DNA of 64,000 bases from Rhodocyclaceae bacterium (GTDB lineage: Bacteria; Pseudomonadota; Gammaproteobacteria; Burkholderiales; Rhodocyclaceae): contig JAKLLG010000003.1 of assembly GCA_023150275.1 (NCBI GenBank), positions 124,001-188,000 of the forward strand, in the 5' to 3' direction. Of this stretch, positions 33,478 to 42,647 are shown one piece after another. The notes under the pieces are model-generated. The model worked only from the letters and a program-made list of their open reading frames with translations. It searched no databases and was not told where the DNA came from. The stretch's first letter is position 1. Each line of letters begins with the position of its first letter. The position numbers and the translations under genes are program-made.

Positions 33478-34157
33478 TGTGCAGCGAGCTCCCTGTCGAG
33501 GGCGGCGAGTCGTTCCGGCGTTCCGACATCGACCCAGCGGCCCGTGTGGCGTTCCCCGGTGACGATACCACGCGGAATCGCTGCGTCGAGCAGCGGGCGC
33601 AGTTTCATCGCGCTGCCGCGCGGCACGCTGGCGAAGAATTCCGGAGCGAAGACGCCGATGCCGCAGTAGGTGAGCGTTGGACCGCCGTCGGCGAGACGAA
33701 GTTGCGCCGGCGAACAGGATTCGTCCAACAGGAAATCGCCGCCGGCATGATGCGCCGGGTTGCCCATCATGACAAGGTGCGCCGGCCGGTCGGCAAGGGT
33801 GCGGGCACGATGGAAATCCCAGTCGCACCAGATGTCGCCGTTGACCACGAGAAACGATCCGTCGCCGAGCAGCGGCAATGCCTTCGCGATGCCGCCGGCG
33901 GTCTCGAGCGCGCCCGGCGGTTCCGGCGACCAGGCGATATGCACGCCCCACTGGCGTCCGTCGCTGAGCGCCGCTTCCAGCTTTTTGCCGAGATGGGCGT
34001 GGTTGATGACGAGTTCGCGGAACCCCGCAGCCGCCAGCCGTTCGATGTGCCAGACGATTAGCGGCTTTCCGCCGGCCACAAGCAGCGGCTTCGGCGTGTG
34101 GTCGGTCAGCGGGCGCATGCGCTCGCCACGACCCGCCGCGAGGATCATCGCCTTCAT
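33474..34157 (-). CDS. murU: N-acetylmuramate-1-phosphate uridylyltransferase
   Basis: Makes UDP-MurNAc from MurNAc-1-phosphate in the peptidoglycan-recycling bypass, 227 residues. Seen: nucleotidyltransferase opening MKAMILAAGRGERMRPLTDH with the GxGxRxxPxT loop, KPLLVAGGKPLI, the metal Asp in LVVNGDIWCDWDF, and GRWVDVGTPERL near the end. It joins amgK by a TGATG overlap, so kinase and uridylyltransferase are made together. The pairing with amgK next to lptD is as in Pseudomonas. Confidence 0.9.
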   Translation of the reverse strand: MKAMILAAGRGERMRPLTDHTPKPLLVAGGKPLIVWHIERLAAAGFRELVINHAHLGKKLEAALSDGRQWGVHIAWSPEPPGALETAGGIAKALPLLGDGSFLVVNGDIWCDWDFHRARTLADRPAHLVMMGNPAHHAGGDFLLDESCSPAQLRLADGGPTLTYCGIGVFAPEFFASVPRGSAMKLRPLLDAAIPRGIVTGERHTGRWVDVGTPERLAALDRELAAQ

Positions 34158-35158
34158 CAGAAGGTGTAACCGACCTGTTCCTGCCGGTTCTCGAGTTCGT
34201 CCAGCAGCAGGAGCAGCGGCTTCAGTTCGATGTAGCGTTCGCAGGTGCGACGCAGGTAGGCCATCACGCGCGGCATGTCGTCGAGATACTGCGCCTTGCC
34301 GTCGCGGTAGTTGAGGCGGGCGAAGATGCCGAGCACCTTGAGCTGGCGCTGCGCGCCCATCCATTCGTAGTCGCGCCAGAAGTCGTAAAAGTCGTCATGC
34401 ACCGGCAGCCTGGCGGCGCGCGCGGCTTCCCAGTAGCGGATCGTCCAGTCGAGCTCCTGTTCCTCTTCCCAGCTGATGTAGGCGTCGCGGTAGAGCGAGA
34501 CGAGGTCGTAGCTGACGGGCCCGTAGACGGCGTCCTGGAAATCGAGGATGCCGGGGTTCGGTTCGCTCAGCATCAGGTTGCGCGAATGGTAGTCGCGATG
34601 CACGAAGACCTTCGGCTCGGCGAGGTTGCTGGCGAGGATCTTCGCGAAGATCGCGGTCAGCGTCTGCTGCTGCCTTTCGTTCAGCGTCACGCCGAGATGG
34701 CGGGCGATGTACCAGTCGGGGAACAGCTGCAGCTCGCGTTCGAGCAGTGCGCGGTCGTACTCCGGCAGAACGCCCGGCCGGCTGGCCTGCTGGATCTTTA
34801 CCAGCGCCAGGTTAGCTTCGCGGTAAAGCGCAGCGGCGCCTTCCGGGTGCGCGTTCAGCGCACTCAGGTAGGTCGTGTTGCCGAGATCGGACAGCAGCAG
34901 GAAACCCTGTGCCAGATCTTCGGCATGGACCGTCGGTACGTGCACGCCGGATTCGGCGAACAGCCGGGCTACCTTCAGATAGGGGCGGCAGTCCTCATGT
35001 TCGGGCGGCGCATCCATGACGATGCGGGTCGTGCCGTCTGCCAGCGTGACGCGGAAATAGCGACGGAAACTGGCGTCGGCGGACGCCGGTGCGAGATCGA
35101 AGGACTGATCTGGAATCTGGGCGCTAACCCATTCACGAATCGCCTGAAGTCGGGGCAT
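34157..35158 (-). CDS. amgK: N-acetylmuramate/N-acetylglucosamine kinase
   Basis: Phosphorylates the anomeric position of recycled MurNAc and GlcNAc; 333 residues in the aminoglycoside-phosphotransferase fold. Start 35158 is chosen because the domain begins MPRLQAIREWVSAQIPDQ; the longer frame runs into the lptD promoter region. Seen: ASADASFRRYFRVTLADG, the catalytic HRDYHSRNLMLSEPN, and metal-binding ILDFQDAVYGPVSYDL. It is divergent from lptD with 90 bases between, and its stop overlaps murU. Confidence 0.92.
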   Translation of the reverse strand: MPRLQAIREWVSAQIPDQSFDLAPASADASFRRYFRVTLADGTTRIVMDAPPEHEDCRPYLKVARLFAESGVHVPTVHAEDLAQGFLLLSDLGNTTYLSALNAHPEGAAALYREANLALVKIQQASRPGVLPEYDRALLERELQLFPDWYIARHLGVTLNERQQQTLTAIFAKILASNLAEPKVFVHRDYHSRNLMLSEPNPGILDFQDAVYGPVSYDLVSLYRDAYISWEEEQELDWTIRYWEAARAARLPVHDDFYDFWRDYEWMGAQRQLKVLGIFARLNYRDGKAQYLDDMPRVMAYLRRTCERYIELKPLLLLLDELENRQEQVGYTF

Positions 35159-35248
35159 CCCGGGCTCCTTGATGCTAAAATGGCGCGATTTTAACACCCA
35201 GGTCCGGCCGCCACGGCGGGGCCACGGCAACGAAAGCCCACCCACCTT

Positions 35249-38200
35249 ATGTCCTGCTCGCGCTCCAGCCCGCTGGCGCTGATCGCTCTCTGCGGCCTCG
35301 CTGGTCTCGCGACCGGTGACGCAATGGCGCAGGGCATGACTCCCCTGCGGGTCGATCCGACGCTGCTCGGATTGCCGCCGGTCGAGAAAAAGCCCGCTCC
35401 TGTGACGCAGAAGAAGGGCGATCAGGTGCCGGCAGCAAAGGCCGAGGAACCGGCATCGGCCCCGGAAAAAGCGCGCGCCGAAGTCAAGACGGTCGATCCG
35501 GCCGCGGTCGAGGCGAAACCGCTGGCTGCTGACGCATCCCCCGCGAAACCTGCAGTGAAAGCCGACGCTCCGGGTGAGCGGGGCGTTCAGAAGCAGGCGT
35601 CGCCCGATCGCGTTCCGGCGCGCGCGGCAAGCGCTGAAGCGACGACATCCCCTGCCGCATCCGTGGCGCCCTCTCCCTCGCCGGCGCCGGCGCAGTCAAC
35701 TCCGCCTGTCGCGGTAGCGCCGGCACCGCGCCCGCGCGAACAGGAAACTTCGGCTCGGGCAGGCAGTACGTTACCGACAGCGGCAGCGACGCCGCCAAGC
35801 GGCAAGGTAACGACACTCGCGCCCTTGCGCGTCCACCCCGGCCTGCTCGGTCAGCCCGTTGTCGCTTCCGGCGGCGCGGGTCGCGATGGGGCGCCGCAAG
35901 TGGCGCAGGCAACTGCAGTGCCGAAGAGCATCGCCGGTTTCGACCGCGCGAGTGAAGACAGTTGGCGAGCCGGTCGGCCGCCGCTGCTGAGCTTCCCCAG
36001 CGAAACGCTCGAGTTGCCGGAAGGCGGTGCGCCAGTGCCGGGTCTGCGTACCGCGAAGACCTTGCAGCCATTGGACCCCACTGGCCCTGTGCCGATGTTC
36101 CTCACTGCCGACGATCTCTCCGGCGTCACGGAGCGCGAGGCTATCGCCAGTGGCAATGTCGAGGCACGTCGCGGCCGCGCGGTGGTCAATGCGGATCGGG
36201 TCAAGTACTGGCCGGTCGAGGACGAAATGGAGGCGACCGGCAATGTTCGCCTCGCGCAGGGCGAGGATCTGGTGACCGGGCCGCGTCTGCGCATGAAGAT
36301 GGGAGAGCAGACCGGCACTTTCGATGAGCCGAATTTCTTCTTGAAGCGGGAATCGAAGTGGGCGTTGAAGGAACGCGAGCGGCAGGAAAAAGGGACGAAG
36401 GGTTCAGGAGCGGTCGGGGGTACTGGCGGCGCCGCATGGAAATCGCTCAACGTCTCGATGGCACGCCCCGAACCTGGCTCGCTGATGAATGTTCTTGGCG
36501 TGTCCGCGGAAGATCCGCCGCCACCACCCATGACCGAAGCACGTGGTAGCGCGCAACGCCTCGATTTCGAGGGCGAGAACAAGATGCGCCTCATTGACGG
36601 CAACTACACGACCTGCAAGCCGGGCGATACCGGTTGGTACGTGCGCGCCGACGAGATTGCGCTCGACTACGATCGCGAAGTCGGTGAAGGAAAGAACGGG
36701 ACCATTTATTTTCAGAACGCACCGATCTTCTACTCGCCGTGGTTGTCGTTCTCGCTCAACAATGCGCGCAAATCGGGCTTTTTGGCGCCGACTTTCGGTA
36801 CCAGCAGTGTCAGCGGGCTGACGTTGTCGACGCCGTACTATTGGAACATCGCGCCGAACATGGATGCGACGATTTCGCCGCGGGTCTATTCGAAGCGCGG
36901 CGTGCAGATGGCCGGCGAGTTCCGCTATCTCGATCCGAATTTCACTGGCAACCTGCGTGGCGAATTCCTGCCCAGTGATAACCAGGCGGACAACCAGAAT
37001 CGCTATGGCTACTCCCTGCGGCACCAGCACAACTTCGGCCTCGGCTTGACCGGGTCGCTCAATCTCGCCGGCGTGTCCGACGACGATTATTTCACTGATC
37101 TGTCGTCGCGTTCGGTGCTCAGCTCGCAGCGTCAACTGCTGCGTCAGGGTGTTCTCAACTACGGAGCTCCAAGCGGATGGTGGTCGGCAAACGTGATTGG
37201 CCAGTCGTACCAAACCCTGAATCCGGATCCGGACCCGAAGCAGCAAATCGACAAGGTTTACTCGTATGCGCCGCAGGTCAACGTCACCGCTCGCCGCCCG
37301 GATTATCTGGGTGCCGACTTGGCGTTCGCCGGCCAGTTCACCGCCTTCCAGCACGGCGACGCGAACCATCGCGATCCGAGTCGTCGCAAGGATGAGGGGC
37401 GTCGTTTCGTCGCTTACCCGCAGGTCTCGCTACCCTTTGTGCAGCCGGGCTGGTACGTGACGCCGAAGGTTGGCGCGCACGTAACGAGCTATTCCTTGGA
37501 GCGTAACGCGCCGGGTTCGGTGGGGCCGGATTCGATCACACGCTCGCTCCCCATCGTCAGCGTGGACAGCGGCATGACCTTCGAGCGCGAGACGACCTGG
37601 TTCGGCGCGCGCGCGACGCAAACGCTGGAGCCGCGGCTGTATTACCTCTATGTACCGTACAAGGATCAGGACGACATTCCGAATTTCGACTCCGGTGTCG
37701 CCGACTTCAACTTCGCGCAAATCTTCAGCGAGAACCAGTTCAGCGGCAGTGACCGGATTGCCGATGCGCACCAGTTGACGGCTGCGTTGACAACGCGCCT
37801 GATCGACCCGACCAGCGGTGCCGAGGCGATGCGCGCAATGTTCGGCCAGCGCTACTACTTCAAGCAGCAGGAAGTGACCTTGCCGGGTGCGACGGCGCTG
37901 CGCTCGCAGGCCAACGACAAGTGGAACCGTTCCGATTTCCTCGCGGCGTTCAGCGGTCGCGTGCTGCCCAAGACCTGGCTTGATGCCGCGCTGCAGTACA
38001 ACCCGTCGGATCAGCGCATGGAGCGCTCGTCGATCGGCGCCCGCTACCAGCCAGACTTCGGCAAGGTCGTCAATGCGGCCTATCGTTTCGGCAGCAAGGA
38101 GGCCGCCGGCGGCACGGCGTTCAAGAACGTGGACATCGCCGGACAGTGGCCAATCTGGGGCGGGTGGTCCGCGGTCGGCCGCTACAACTACTCGATTCTC

Positions 38201-38440
38201 GATCACAAGCCGGTGGAAACCGTCGGCGGGCTCGAATACAGTGCCGGCTGCTGGGCAATCCGTGTCGTCGGTCACCAGGTGGTTACGACGGCAGGCAAGA
38301 GCAACACCTCGGTGTTCGTCCAGCTTGAACTCAATGACTTCGCCAGTATCGGATCGAACCCGGTCGATCTGCTGCGCCGGAACATCAGTGGTTACGGGTT
38401 GGCCAGCCAGCCGGTCGCTGATCCGGTATTCGGCGAGTGA
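35249..38440 (+). CDS. lptD: LPS-assembly protein LptD with a long Ala/Pro-rich N-terminal insert
   Basis: Outer-membrane barrel that places LPS in the outer leaflet with LptE; 1063 residues, well above the usual 750-850. Seen: signal peptide ending DAMAQ, then about 250 residues rich in Ala, Pro and Lys. That stretch has a repeated motif, PLRVDPTLLGLPPV (32-45) and PLRVHPGLLGQPVV (192-205). The OstA-like domain begins near 285 (LTADDLSGVTEREAIASGNV), and the barrel contains PYYWNIAPNMDATISPR. One Cys in YTTCKPGD and one in SAGCWAIRV could form the inter-domain disulfide. It heads lptD-surA-pdxA-rsmA. Confidence 0.95.
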   Translation: MSCSRSSPLALIALCGLAGLATGDAMAQGMTPLRVDPTLLGLPPVEKKPAPVTQKKGDQVPAAKAEEPASAPEKARAEVKTVDPAAVEAKPLAADASPAKPAVKADAPGERGVQKQASPDRVPARAASAEATTSPAASVAPSPSPAPAQSTPPVAVAPAPRPREQETSARAGSTLPTAAATPPSGKVTTLAPLRVHPGLLGQPVVASGGAGRDGAPQVAQATAVPKSIAGFDRASEDSWRAGRPPLLSFPSETLELPEGGAPVPGLRTAKTLQPLDPTGPVPMFLTADDLSGVTEREAIASGNVEARRGRAVVNADRVKYWPVEDEMEATGNVRLAQGEDLVTGPRLRMKMGEQTGTFDEPNFFLKRESKWALKERERQEKGTKGSGAVGGTGGAAWKSLNVSMARPEPGSLMNVLGVSAEDPPPPPMTEARGSAQRLDFEGENKMRLIDGNYTTCKPGDTGWYVRADEIALDYDREVGEGKNGTIYFQNAPIFYSPWLSFSLNNARKSGFLAPTFGTSSVSGLTLSTPYYWNIAPNMDATISPRVYSKRGVQMAGEFRYLDPNFTGNLRGEFLPSDNQADNQNRYGYSLRHQHNFGLGLTGSLNLAGVSDDDYFTDLSSRSVLSSQRQLLRQGVLNYGAPSGWWSANVIGQSYQTLNPDPDPKQQIDKVYSYAPQVNVTARRPDYLGADLAFAGQFTAFQHGDANHRDPSRRKDEGRRFVAYPQVSLPFVQPGWYVTPKVGAHVTSYSLERNAPGSVGPDSITRSLPIVSVDSGMTFERETTWFGARATQTLEPRLYYLYVPYKDQDDIPNFDSGVADFNFAQIFSENQFSGSDRIADAHQLTAALTTRLIDPTSGAEAMRAMFGQRYYFKQQEVTLPGATALRSQANDKWNRSDFLAAFSGRVLPKTWLDAALQYNPSDQRMERSSIGARYQPDFGKVVNAAYRFGSKEAAGGTAFKNVDIAGQWPIWGGWSAVGRYNYSILDHKPVETVGGLEYSAGCWAIRVVGHQVVTTAGKSNTSVFVQLELNDFASIGSNPVDLLRRNISGYGLASQPVADPVFGE

Positions 38441-38466
38441 CATCCTCTCTGGAGTCGGTGCATTTC

Positions 38467-39786
38467 ATGAACCTGTGGCGCTTTGTGTTTTTCGGAAAGC
38501 TCGCGTTGCTTTCCCTGATCATGCCTGCGTACGCGCAAGGTGGTCGCGCTTCGGTGCCCGTCGAGGCCGATCGCATCGTTGCGGTCGTCAATGACGAGGT
38601 GGTGACGCTCTATGAACTGCGCACCCGCCTCGATACCGCCCTATCTCAGCTCAAGCAGCAGGGCACGCCCTTGCCTCCGCGCGACGTGCTCGAACGGCAG
38701 ATGCTCGAACGCCTCGTCGTCGATCGCATCCAGCTCCAGATGGCGCGCGATACCGGTCTGCGCATCGACGATGCCCAGCTTGATCAGGCACTCAACCGCA
38801 TTGCGTCGGGCAACAAGATGAGCCTCGGCCAGTTCCGCCAGGCCCTCGAGCGCGACGGCATTCCCTACGCCAAGTTTCGTGAACAGATTCGCGAGGAGAT
38901 GACGGTTGCCCGTCTGCGCGAGCGTGAAGTTGACAACCGGCTGGTGATCAGCGACGGCGAGGTGGACAACTTCCTTGCGGCCGAGGCGGCGAAGAGCGGC
39001 GATGGCGCCGGTGACGAAGTGCGCGTTGCGCACATCCTGCTGCGCGCGCCGGAATCGGCCTCGCCGGAGCAACTGCAAAAACTGAAGACAAAGGCCGACC
39101 AGATCATCGAGCGGCTCAAGGCTGGAGAGGATTTCTCGCAACTCGCCGCCTCCTATTCCGATGCCCCCGACGCCCTGCAGGGCGGCGTTATCAGCCCGCG
39201 GCCGATCGATCGCCTGCCCGCGCTTTTTGCCGAGGTCGTCGCGCGTCTGAAACCGGGTGAAGTGTCGCCGATCCTGAAAAGTCCGAACGGATTCCATATC
39301 GTCAAGCTGCTTGGCCGCAAGGGCGGCCTCACGCTGCCACCAGTGCAGCAGACGCGTGCGCGGCACATCCTGATCCGCGTGAACGAGTTGGTCTCGGAAT
39401 CGGAGGCGCGCCACAAGATGGCCGGCTTGCGCGAACGACTGGAAAACGGTGGCGATTTCGCCGAACTCGCGCGGCTTTATTCGCAGGATGGTTCGGCGGC
39501 CAAGGGCGGTGATCTTGGTTGGCTCTATCCGGGCGATACCGTGCCCGAGTTCGAGCGCGTCATGGATCGACTGGCACCGAATGAACTCAGCCAGCCGGTG
39601 CAGTCGCCGTTCGGATTCCATCTGATCCAGGTGCTCGAACGACGCACTCAGGATGTCTCGGAGGAACGCAAGCGCATGGCGGCGCGACAGGCGCTGCGTG
39701 AGCGCAAGCTTGACGAGGCCTATCAGGACTGGCTGCGCCAGATCCGTGATCGTGCCTACGTCGAATACCGCCTCGATGAACGCTGA
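38467..39786 (+). CDS. surA: periplasmic chaperone and peptidyl-prolyl isomerase SurA
   Basis: Escorts outer-membrane proteins, including LptD, to the Bam complex; 439 residues. ATG 38467 is preferred because the signal peptide (MNLWRFVFFGKLALLSLIMP, cleaved after AYAQ) begins there. GTG 38437, overlapping the lptD stop, would add ten residues. Seen: the SurA N-terminal domain (DRIVAVVNDEVVTLYELRTR), then two parvulin domains with VRVAHILLRAPES and ARHILIRVNELV, and the C-terminal helix EAYQDWLRQIRDRAYVE. It overlaps pdxA. Confidence 0.95.
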   Translation: MNLWRFVFFGKLALLSLIMPAYAQGGRASVPVEADRIVAVVNDEVVTLYELRTRLDTALSQLKQQGTPLPPRDVLERQMLERLVVDRIQLQMARDTGLRIDDAQLDQALNRIASGNKMSLGQFRQALERDGIPYAKFREQIREEMTVARLREREVDNRLVISDGEVDNFLAAEAAKSGDGAGDEVRVAHILLRAPESASPEQLQKLKTKADQIIERLKAGEDFSQLAASYSDAPDALQGGVISPRPIDRLPALFAEVVARLKPGEVSPILKSPNGFHIVKLLGRKGGLTLPPVQQTRARHILIRVNELVSESEARHKMAGLRERLENGGDFAELARLYSQDGSAAKGGDLGWLYPGDTVPEFERVMDRLAPNELSQPVQSPFGFHLIQVLERRTQDVSEERKRMAARQALRERKLDEAYQDWLRQIRDRAYVEYRLDER

Positions 39787-40780
39787 TCGCTTGCCGGTCA
39801 TCGCCGTTACCTCGGGCGAACCGGCGGGTGTCGGTCCCGAGTTGTGCCTGCGTCTGCAGGAACAATCCTTCCCCGCGCGCGTCGTTGTGCTTGCCGACCG
39901 GCATCTGCTCGCAGCGCGTGCGCAAGCCTTGCGACTGCGCCTGTCCATGCCGGACTATTCCGGGGAGTCGGCCGCGACGGGGGTCGAACTGTTGCATTGC
40001 CCGTTGGCGACGGCTGCGCTGCCGGGGAAACTCGAACCTGCGAATGCCTGCTCGGTGCTGGCGATGCTCGATCGCGCGCTGGCCGGCTGCCAGTCGGGCG
40101 AGTTCGCCGCCATGGTGACCGCACCGCTGCACAAGGGCGTGATCAATCAGGCCGGCATTGCCTTCACCGGGCATACCGAGTATCTGGCCGAGCACACAGG
40201 AAGCCATCGTGTCGTCATGATGCTTGCCGGCGATACGCCGCGCGGACCATTGCGCGTTGCGCTGGCGACCACGCACCTGCCGCTGCGTGCGGTGGCTGAT
40301 GCGATCACGCCCTCCTTGCTCGAAGAATGCTTGCGCATCGTACGAACCGACATGCAGCGCAAGTACGGTATCGCACAGCCGCGCATCCTGGTTGCCGGGC
40401 TGAACCCGCATGCTGGCGAAGGCGGCTATCTCGGGCGCGAGGAGATCGACGTGATCGCGCCGGTGCTTGAACGCCTGCGTGGTGAAGGATTTCTACTGCA
40501 AGGCCCCCTGCCTGCCGACACGATGTTTACACCGCCGATACTCGCACAGGGGGATGTCGTGCTGGCGATGTACCACGATCAGGGGCTCACCGCGCTCAAG
40601 TACGCCACCTTCGGCGCCGGCATCAACGTCACACTCGGCTTGCCGATCATCCGCACCTCGGTCGATCATGGCACGGCGCTCGATCTTGCCGGCACGGGAA
40701 CGGCCGACCCAGGCAGTCTGTTCGCGGCGATTCAGGAAGCGATCCGCATGGCGGGCACAGCTCGCGGAGTCGTCGCGTGA
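39776..40780 (+). CDS. pdxA: 4-hydroxythreonine-4-phosphate dehydrogenase
   Basis: Oxidises 4-hydroxythreonine-4-phosphate in pyridoxal-phosphate synthesis; 334 residues. The start inside the end of surA (11-base overlap) gives [20 protein letters not shown], the standard opening. Seen: the metal/substrate block [33 protein letters not shown] and [16 protein letters not shown]. It ends in a GTGA overlap with rsmA, completing the common surA-pdxA-rsmA order. Confidence 0.96.
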   Translation: MNADRLPVIAVTSGEPAGVGPELCLRLQEQSFPARVVVLADRHLLAARAQALRLRLSMPDYSGESAATGVELLHCPLATAALPGKLEPANACSVLAMLDRALAGCQSGEFAAMVTAPLHKGVINQAGIAFTGHTEYLAEHTGSHRVVMMLAGDTPRGPLRVALATTHLPLRAVADAITPSLLEECLRIVRTDMQRKYGIAQPRILVAGLNPHAGEGGYLGREEIDVIAPVLERLRGEGFLLQGPLPADTMFTPPILAQGDVVLAMYHDQGLTALKYATFGAGINVTLGLPIIRTSVDHGTALDLAGTGTADPGSLFAAIQEAIRMAGTARGVVA

Positions 40781-41562
40781 AGCATCTTCCGCGTAAGCGC
40801 TTTGGCCAGAACTTTCTGGTTGATACGCAAATCGTTGCGGCCATCGTTGCGGGAATCGCCCCGCAGCCGGGCGACCTCGTCGTCGAGATCGGCCCCGGTC
40901 TCGCGGCCCTCACCGATCCGCTGCTTGACCATGTCGATCACCTGCACGTCGTCGAGATCGATCGCGACATCGTGGCCCGCCTGCGCAAGCGTTATCCAGC
41001 TTCCCGTCTGACGATTCACGAAGGCGATGCCCTGGCCTTCGATTTCGGAAGCCTCGGTGATGACTTGCGTATTGTCGGCAATCTTCCCTACAACATCTCG
41101 TCGCCGTTGCTGTTCCATCTGGCGACCTACGCTGCCCGCGTGCGCGACATGCACTTCATGCTACAGAAGGAAGTCGTCGAGCGCATGGTCGCTGCGCCGG
41201 GTGACGGTGCTTGTGGCCGCCTCTCGGTGATGCTGCAGTATCGTTTCTGGATGGAGTGGCTGCTCGACGTGCCGCCGCAGGCCTTTGATCCGCCACCGAA
41301 GGTCGACTCGGCGGTCGTGCGCATGATCCCGCGCCCGCTTCAGGAACTCGTCGCAGAGGACGAGCAAGTGCTGCAACGCGTCGTCGCCGCTGCCTTTGCG
41401 CAGCGCCGCAAGATGCTGCGCAACAATCTGAAGGGGATCCTCGACGCTGCGGATTACGCGGCGCTCGACATTCTGCCCACCGCGCGCGCCGAAGACTTGC
41501 CAGTCGACGCCTACGTGCGCATCGCCAACCGGCTCGTCGAAAAAAAGCGGGCGACGCTGTAG
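40777..41562 (+). CDS. rsmA: 16S rRNA adenine dimethyltransferase
   Basis: Dimethylates the two adjacent adenines of helix 45 in 16S rRNA; 261 residues, GTG start overlapping the pdxA stop. Seen: [12 protein letters not shown] at the N-terminus, SAM-binding [16 protein letters not shown], acidic [11 protein letters not shown], the catalytic [15 protein letters not shown] and the C-terminal helical domain. The protein is complete. It is the last gene of the lptD operon and converges on the DUF2892 gene. Confidence 0.96.
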   Translation: MKHLPRKRFGQNFLVDTQIVAAIVAGIAPQPGDLVVEIGPGLAALTDPLLDHVDHLHVVEIDRDIVARLRKRYPASRLTIHEGDALAFDFGSLGDDLRIVGNLPYNISSPLLFHLATYAARVRDMHFMLQKEVVERMVAAPGDGACGRLSVMLQYRFWMEWLLDVPPQAFDPPPKVDSAVVRMIPRPLQELVAEDEQVLQRVVAAAFAQRRKMLRNNLKGILDAADYAALDILPTARAEDLPVDAYVRIANRLVEKKRATL

Positions 41563-41637
41563 CATCGCCCGAATCTCGCAAGGTCGGCTACCGGCTGTGT
41601 CAGCGGCGACCCACCGGAAGCAAGAGAGGAGGGAGAC

Positions 41638-41829
41638 CTATTTCTTCAGGGGGCAGGTGTTCATGCCGAACAGCGAGTAGGCCGGGCACCAGCCCATCAG
41701 GCCGGTGGCGAGCGGAACCACACCGATCCAGCCCCAGACCCCGACGGTGCCCGTCGCGGCCAAACCCACCAGAACAGCGCCGACTGCGATGCGCGCGATT
41801 TTGTCGATACCACCGACATTTGCATTCAT
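41638..41829 (-). CDS. small DUF2892 (YgaP-type) inner-membrane protein
   Basis: A 63-residue membrane protein. ATG 41829 has a near-perfect GGAGGTT ahead of it; the longer frame is not needed. Seen: opening MNANVGGIDKIARIAVGAVL, two membrane helices, and the tail WCPAYSLFGMNTCPLKK, which is the DUF2892 signature. The function is unknown. A CRP-type palindrome lies 61-76 bases ahead of the start, and the next gene upstream on this strand codes a Crp/Fnr regulator. Confidence 0.85.
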   Translation of the reverse strand: MNANVGGIDKIARIAVGAVLVGLAATGTVGVWGWIGVVPLATGLMGWCPAYSLFGMNTCPLKK

Positions 41830-41889
41830 GACAACCTCCGTGGAACGAGTGACGATGGATGCAGGATAGAAGAAGGTCGTTGCGACGTA

Positions 41890-41905
41890 TGTAACCTGGG
41901 TCACA
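41890..41905 (-). promoter_or_regulatory. CRP-type binding palindrome TGTGA-N6-TTACA
   Basis: Read on the minus strand the bases are TGTGACCCAGGTTACA, one base away from the CRP consensus half-site pair TGTGA-N6-TCACA. It lies upstream of the DUF2892 start at a spacing suitable for activation. The neighbouring regulator at 41985-42647 has the Arg-Glu..Arg residues that read TGTGA in CRP. Confidence 0.6.
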
Positions 41906-41984
41906 GAGCCTGCAGACGTCGCTCTGGAATCCGATGCCGCCGTGGCGGCGACCGCTCGTTACGACTGCCTGAAAGGGGTGTTGC

Positions 41985-42647
41985 TCAGTCCGGCGCGCGC
42001 GTGGCGCAGGCCTGCAGTCCCGTCCGGTCGAGGATACGGATCTGTTCTCGCCCGAGCACGATCAAGCCCTGGGCAGCAAATCCCTTGAGCAACCGACTGA
42101 CAATTTCGCGTACGCTGCCCAGCTCGTCAGCCAGTGCCTGATGCGTGGTCTGGATGTCGTCACCACGCGCGAGCAGCAGCCGCGCGAGGCGTTGATCGAG
42201 GCGTTGGAAGGCCACTTCCTCCACGAGTTGCATCAACTCGGCGATGCGCTCGGCAAAGAGATGGAAGACGAAGTCGCGGAAGGCGCGATTCTCGGCGAGC
42301 AGTCGCTCAAAAAGATCGGTTGGCAATACCAGCAGATCAACCTCGGTCTCTGCCTCGCCACGCGCGCTGTATGGCGTGTGGCCGAGCAGGCAGCTGGAAC
42401 TGATGATGCACGAGTCGCCGGGTTCGACGCGATAAAGCAGCATTTCGCGCCCGTTGGCCGTGCGCTTTACGACCTTGATGCTGCCCCGGACGACCAGCGG
42501 AAAGCCCCGGCAATCCTGCCGCTCGGCGAAGATTTGCGTGCCGGCGGGGAGGTGCATGCAAGCCTCGGGGCGCAGCAGTCCCGCCAGCGCCGTCGGTGAC
42601 ATGTCCGCCAGCGTCGGGTAGAGCGCGAGCAGCGTGTCCTGGTTCAT
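41985..42647 (-). CDS. Crp/Fnr-family transcription regulator
   Basis: A 220-residue one-component regulator. The start ATG overlaps the xthA stop (ATGA). Seen: a cyclic-nucleotide-binding-like beta-roll (LPAGTQIFAERQDCRGFPLV, about 32-51, and GREMLLYRVEPGDSCIISSS) and a dimer helix. The C-terminal helix-turn-helix has QALADELGSVREIVSRLLKG. In the recognition helix R-E-I-V-S-R places Arg, Glu and Arg as in CRP, not the E-SR of FNR. No N-terminal Cys cluster for Fe-S is visible, so the FNR oxygen-sensing mode is unlikely. The signal is unknown. Confidence 0.9.
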   Translation of the reverse strand: MNQDTLLALYPTLADMSPTALAGLLRPEACMHLPAGTQIFAERQDCRGFPLVVRGSIKVVKRTANGREMLLYRVEPGDSCIISSSCLLGHTPYSARGEAETEVDLLVLPTDLFERLLAENRAFRDFVFHLFAERIAELMQLVEEVAFQRLDQRLARLLLARGDDIQTTHQALADELGSVREIVSRLLKGFAAQGLIVLGREQIRILDRTGLQACATRAPD

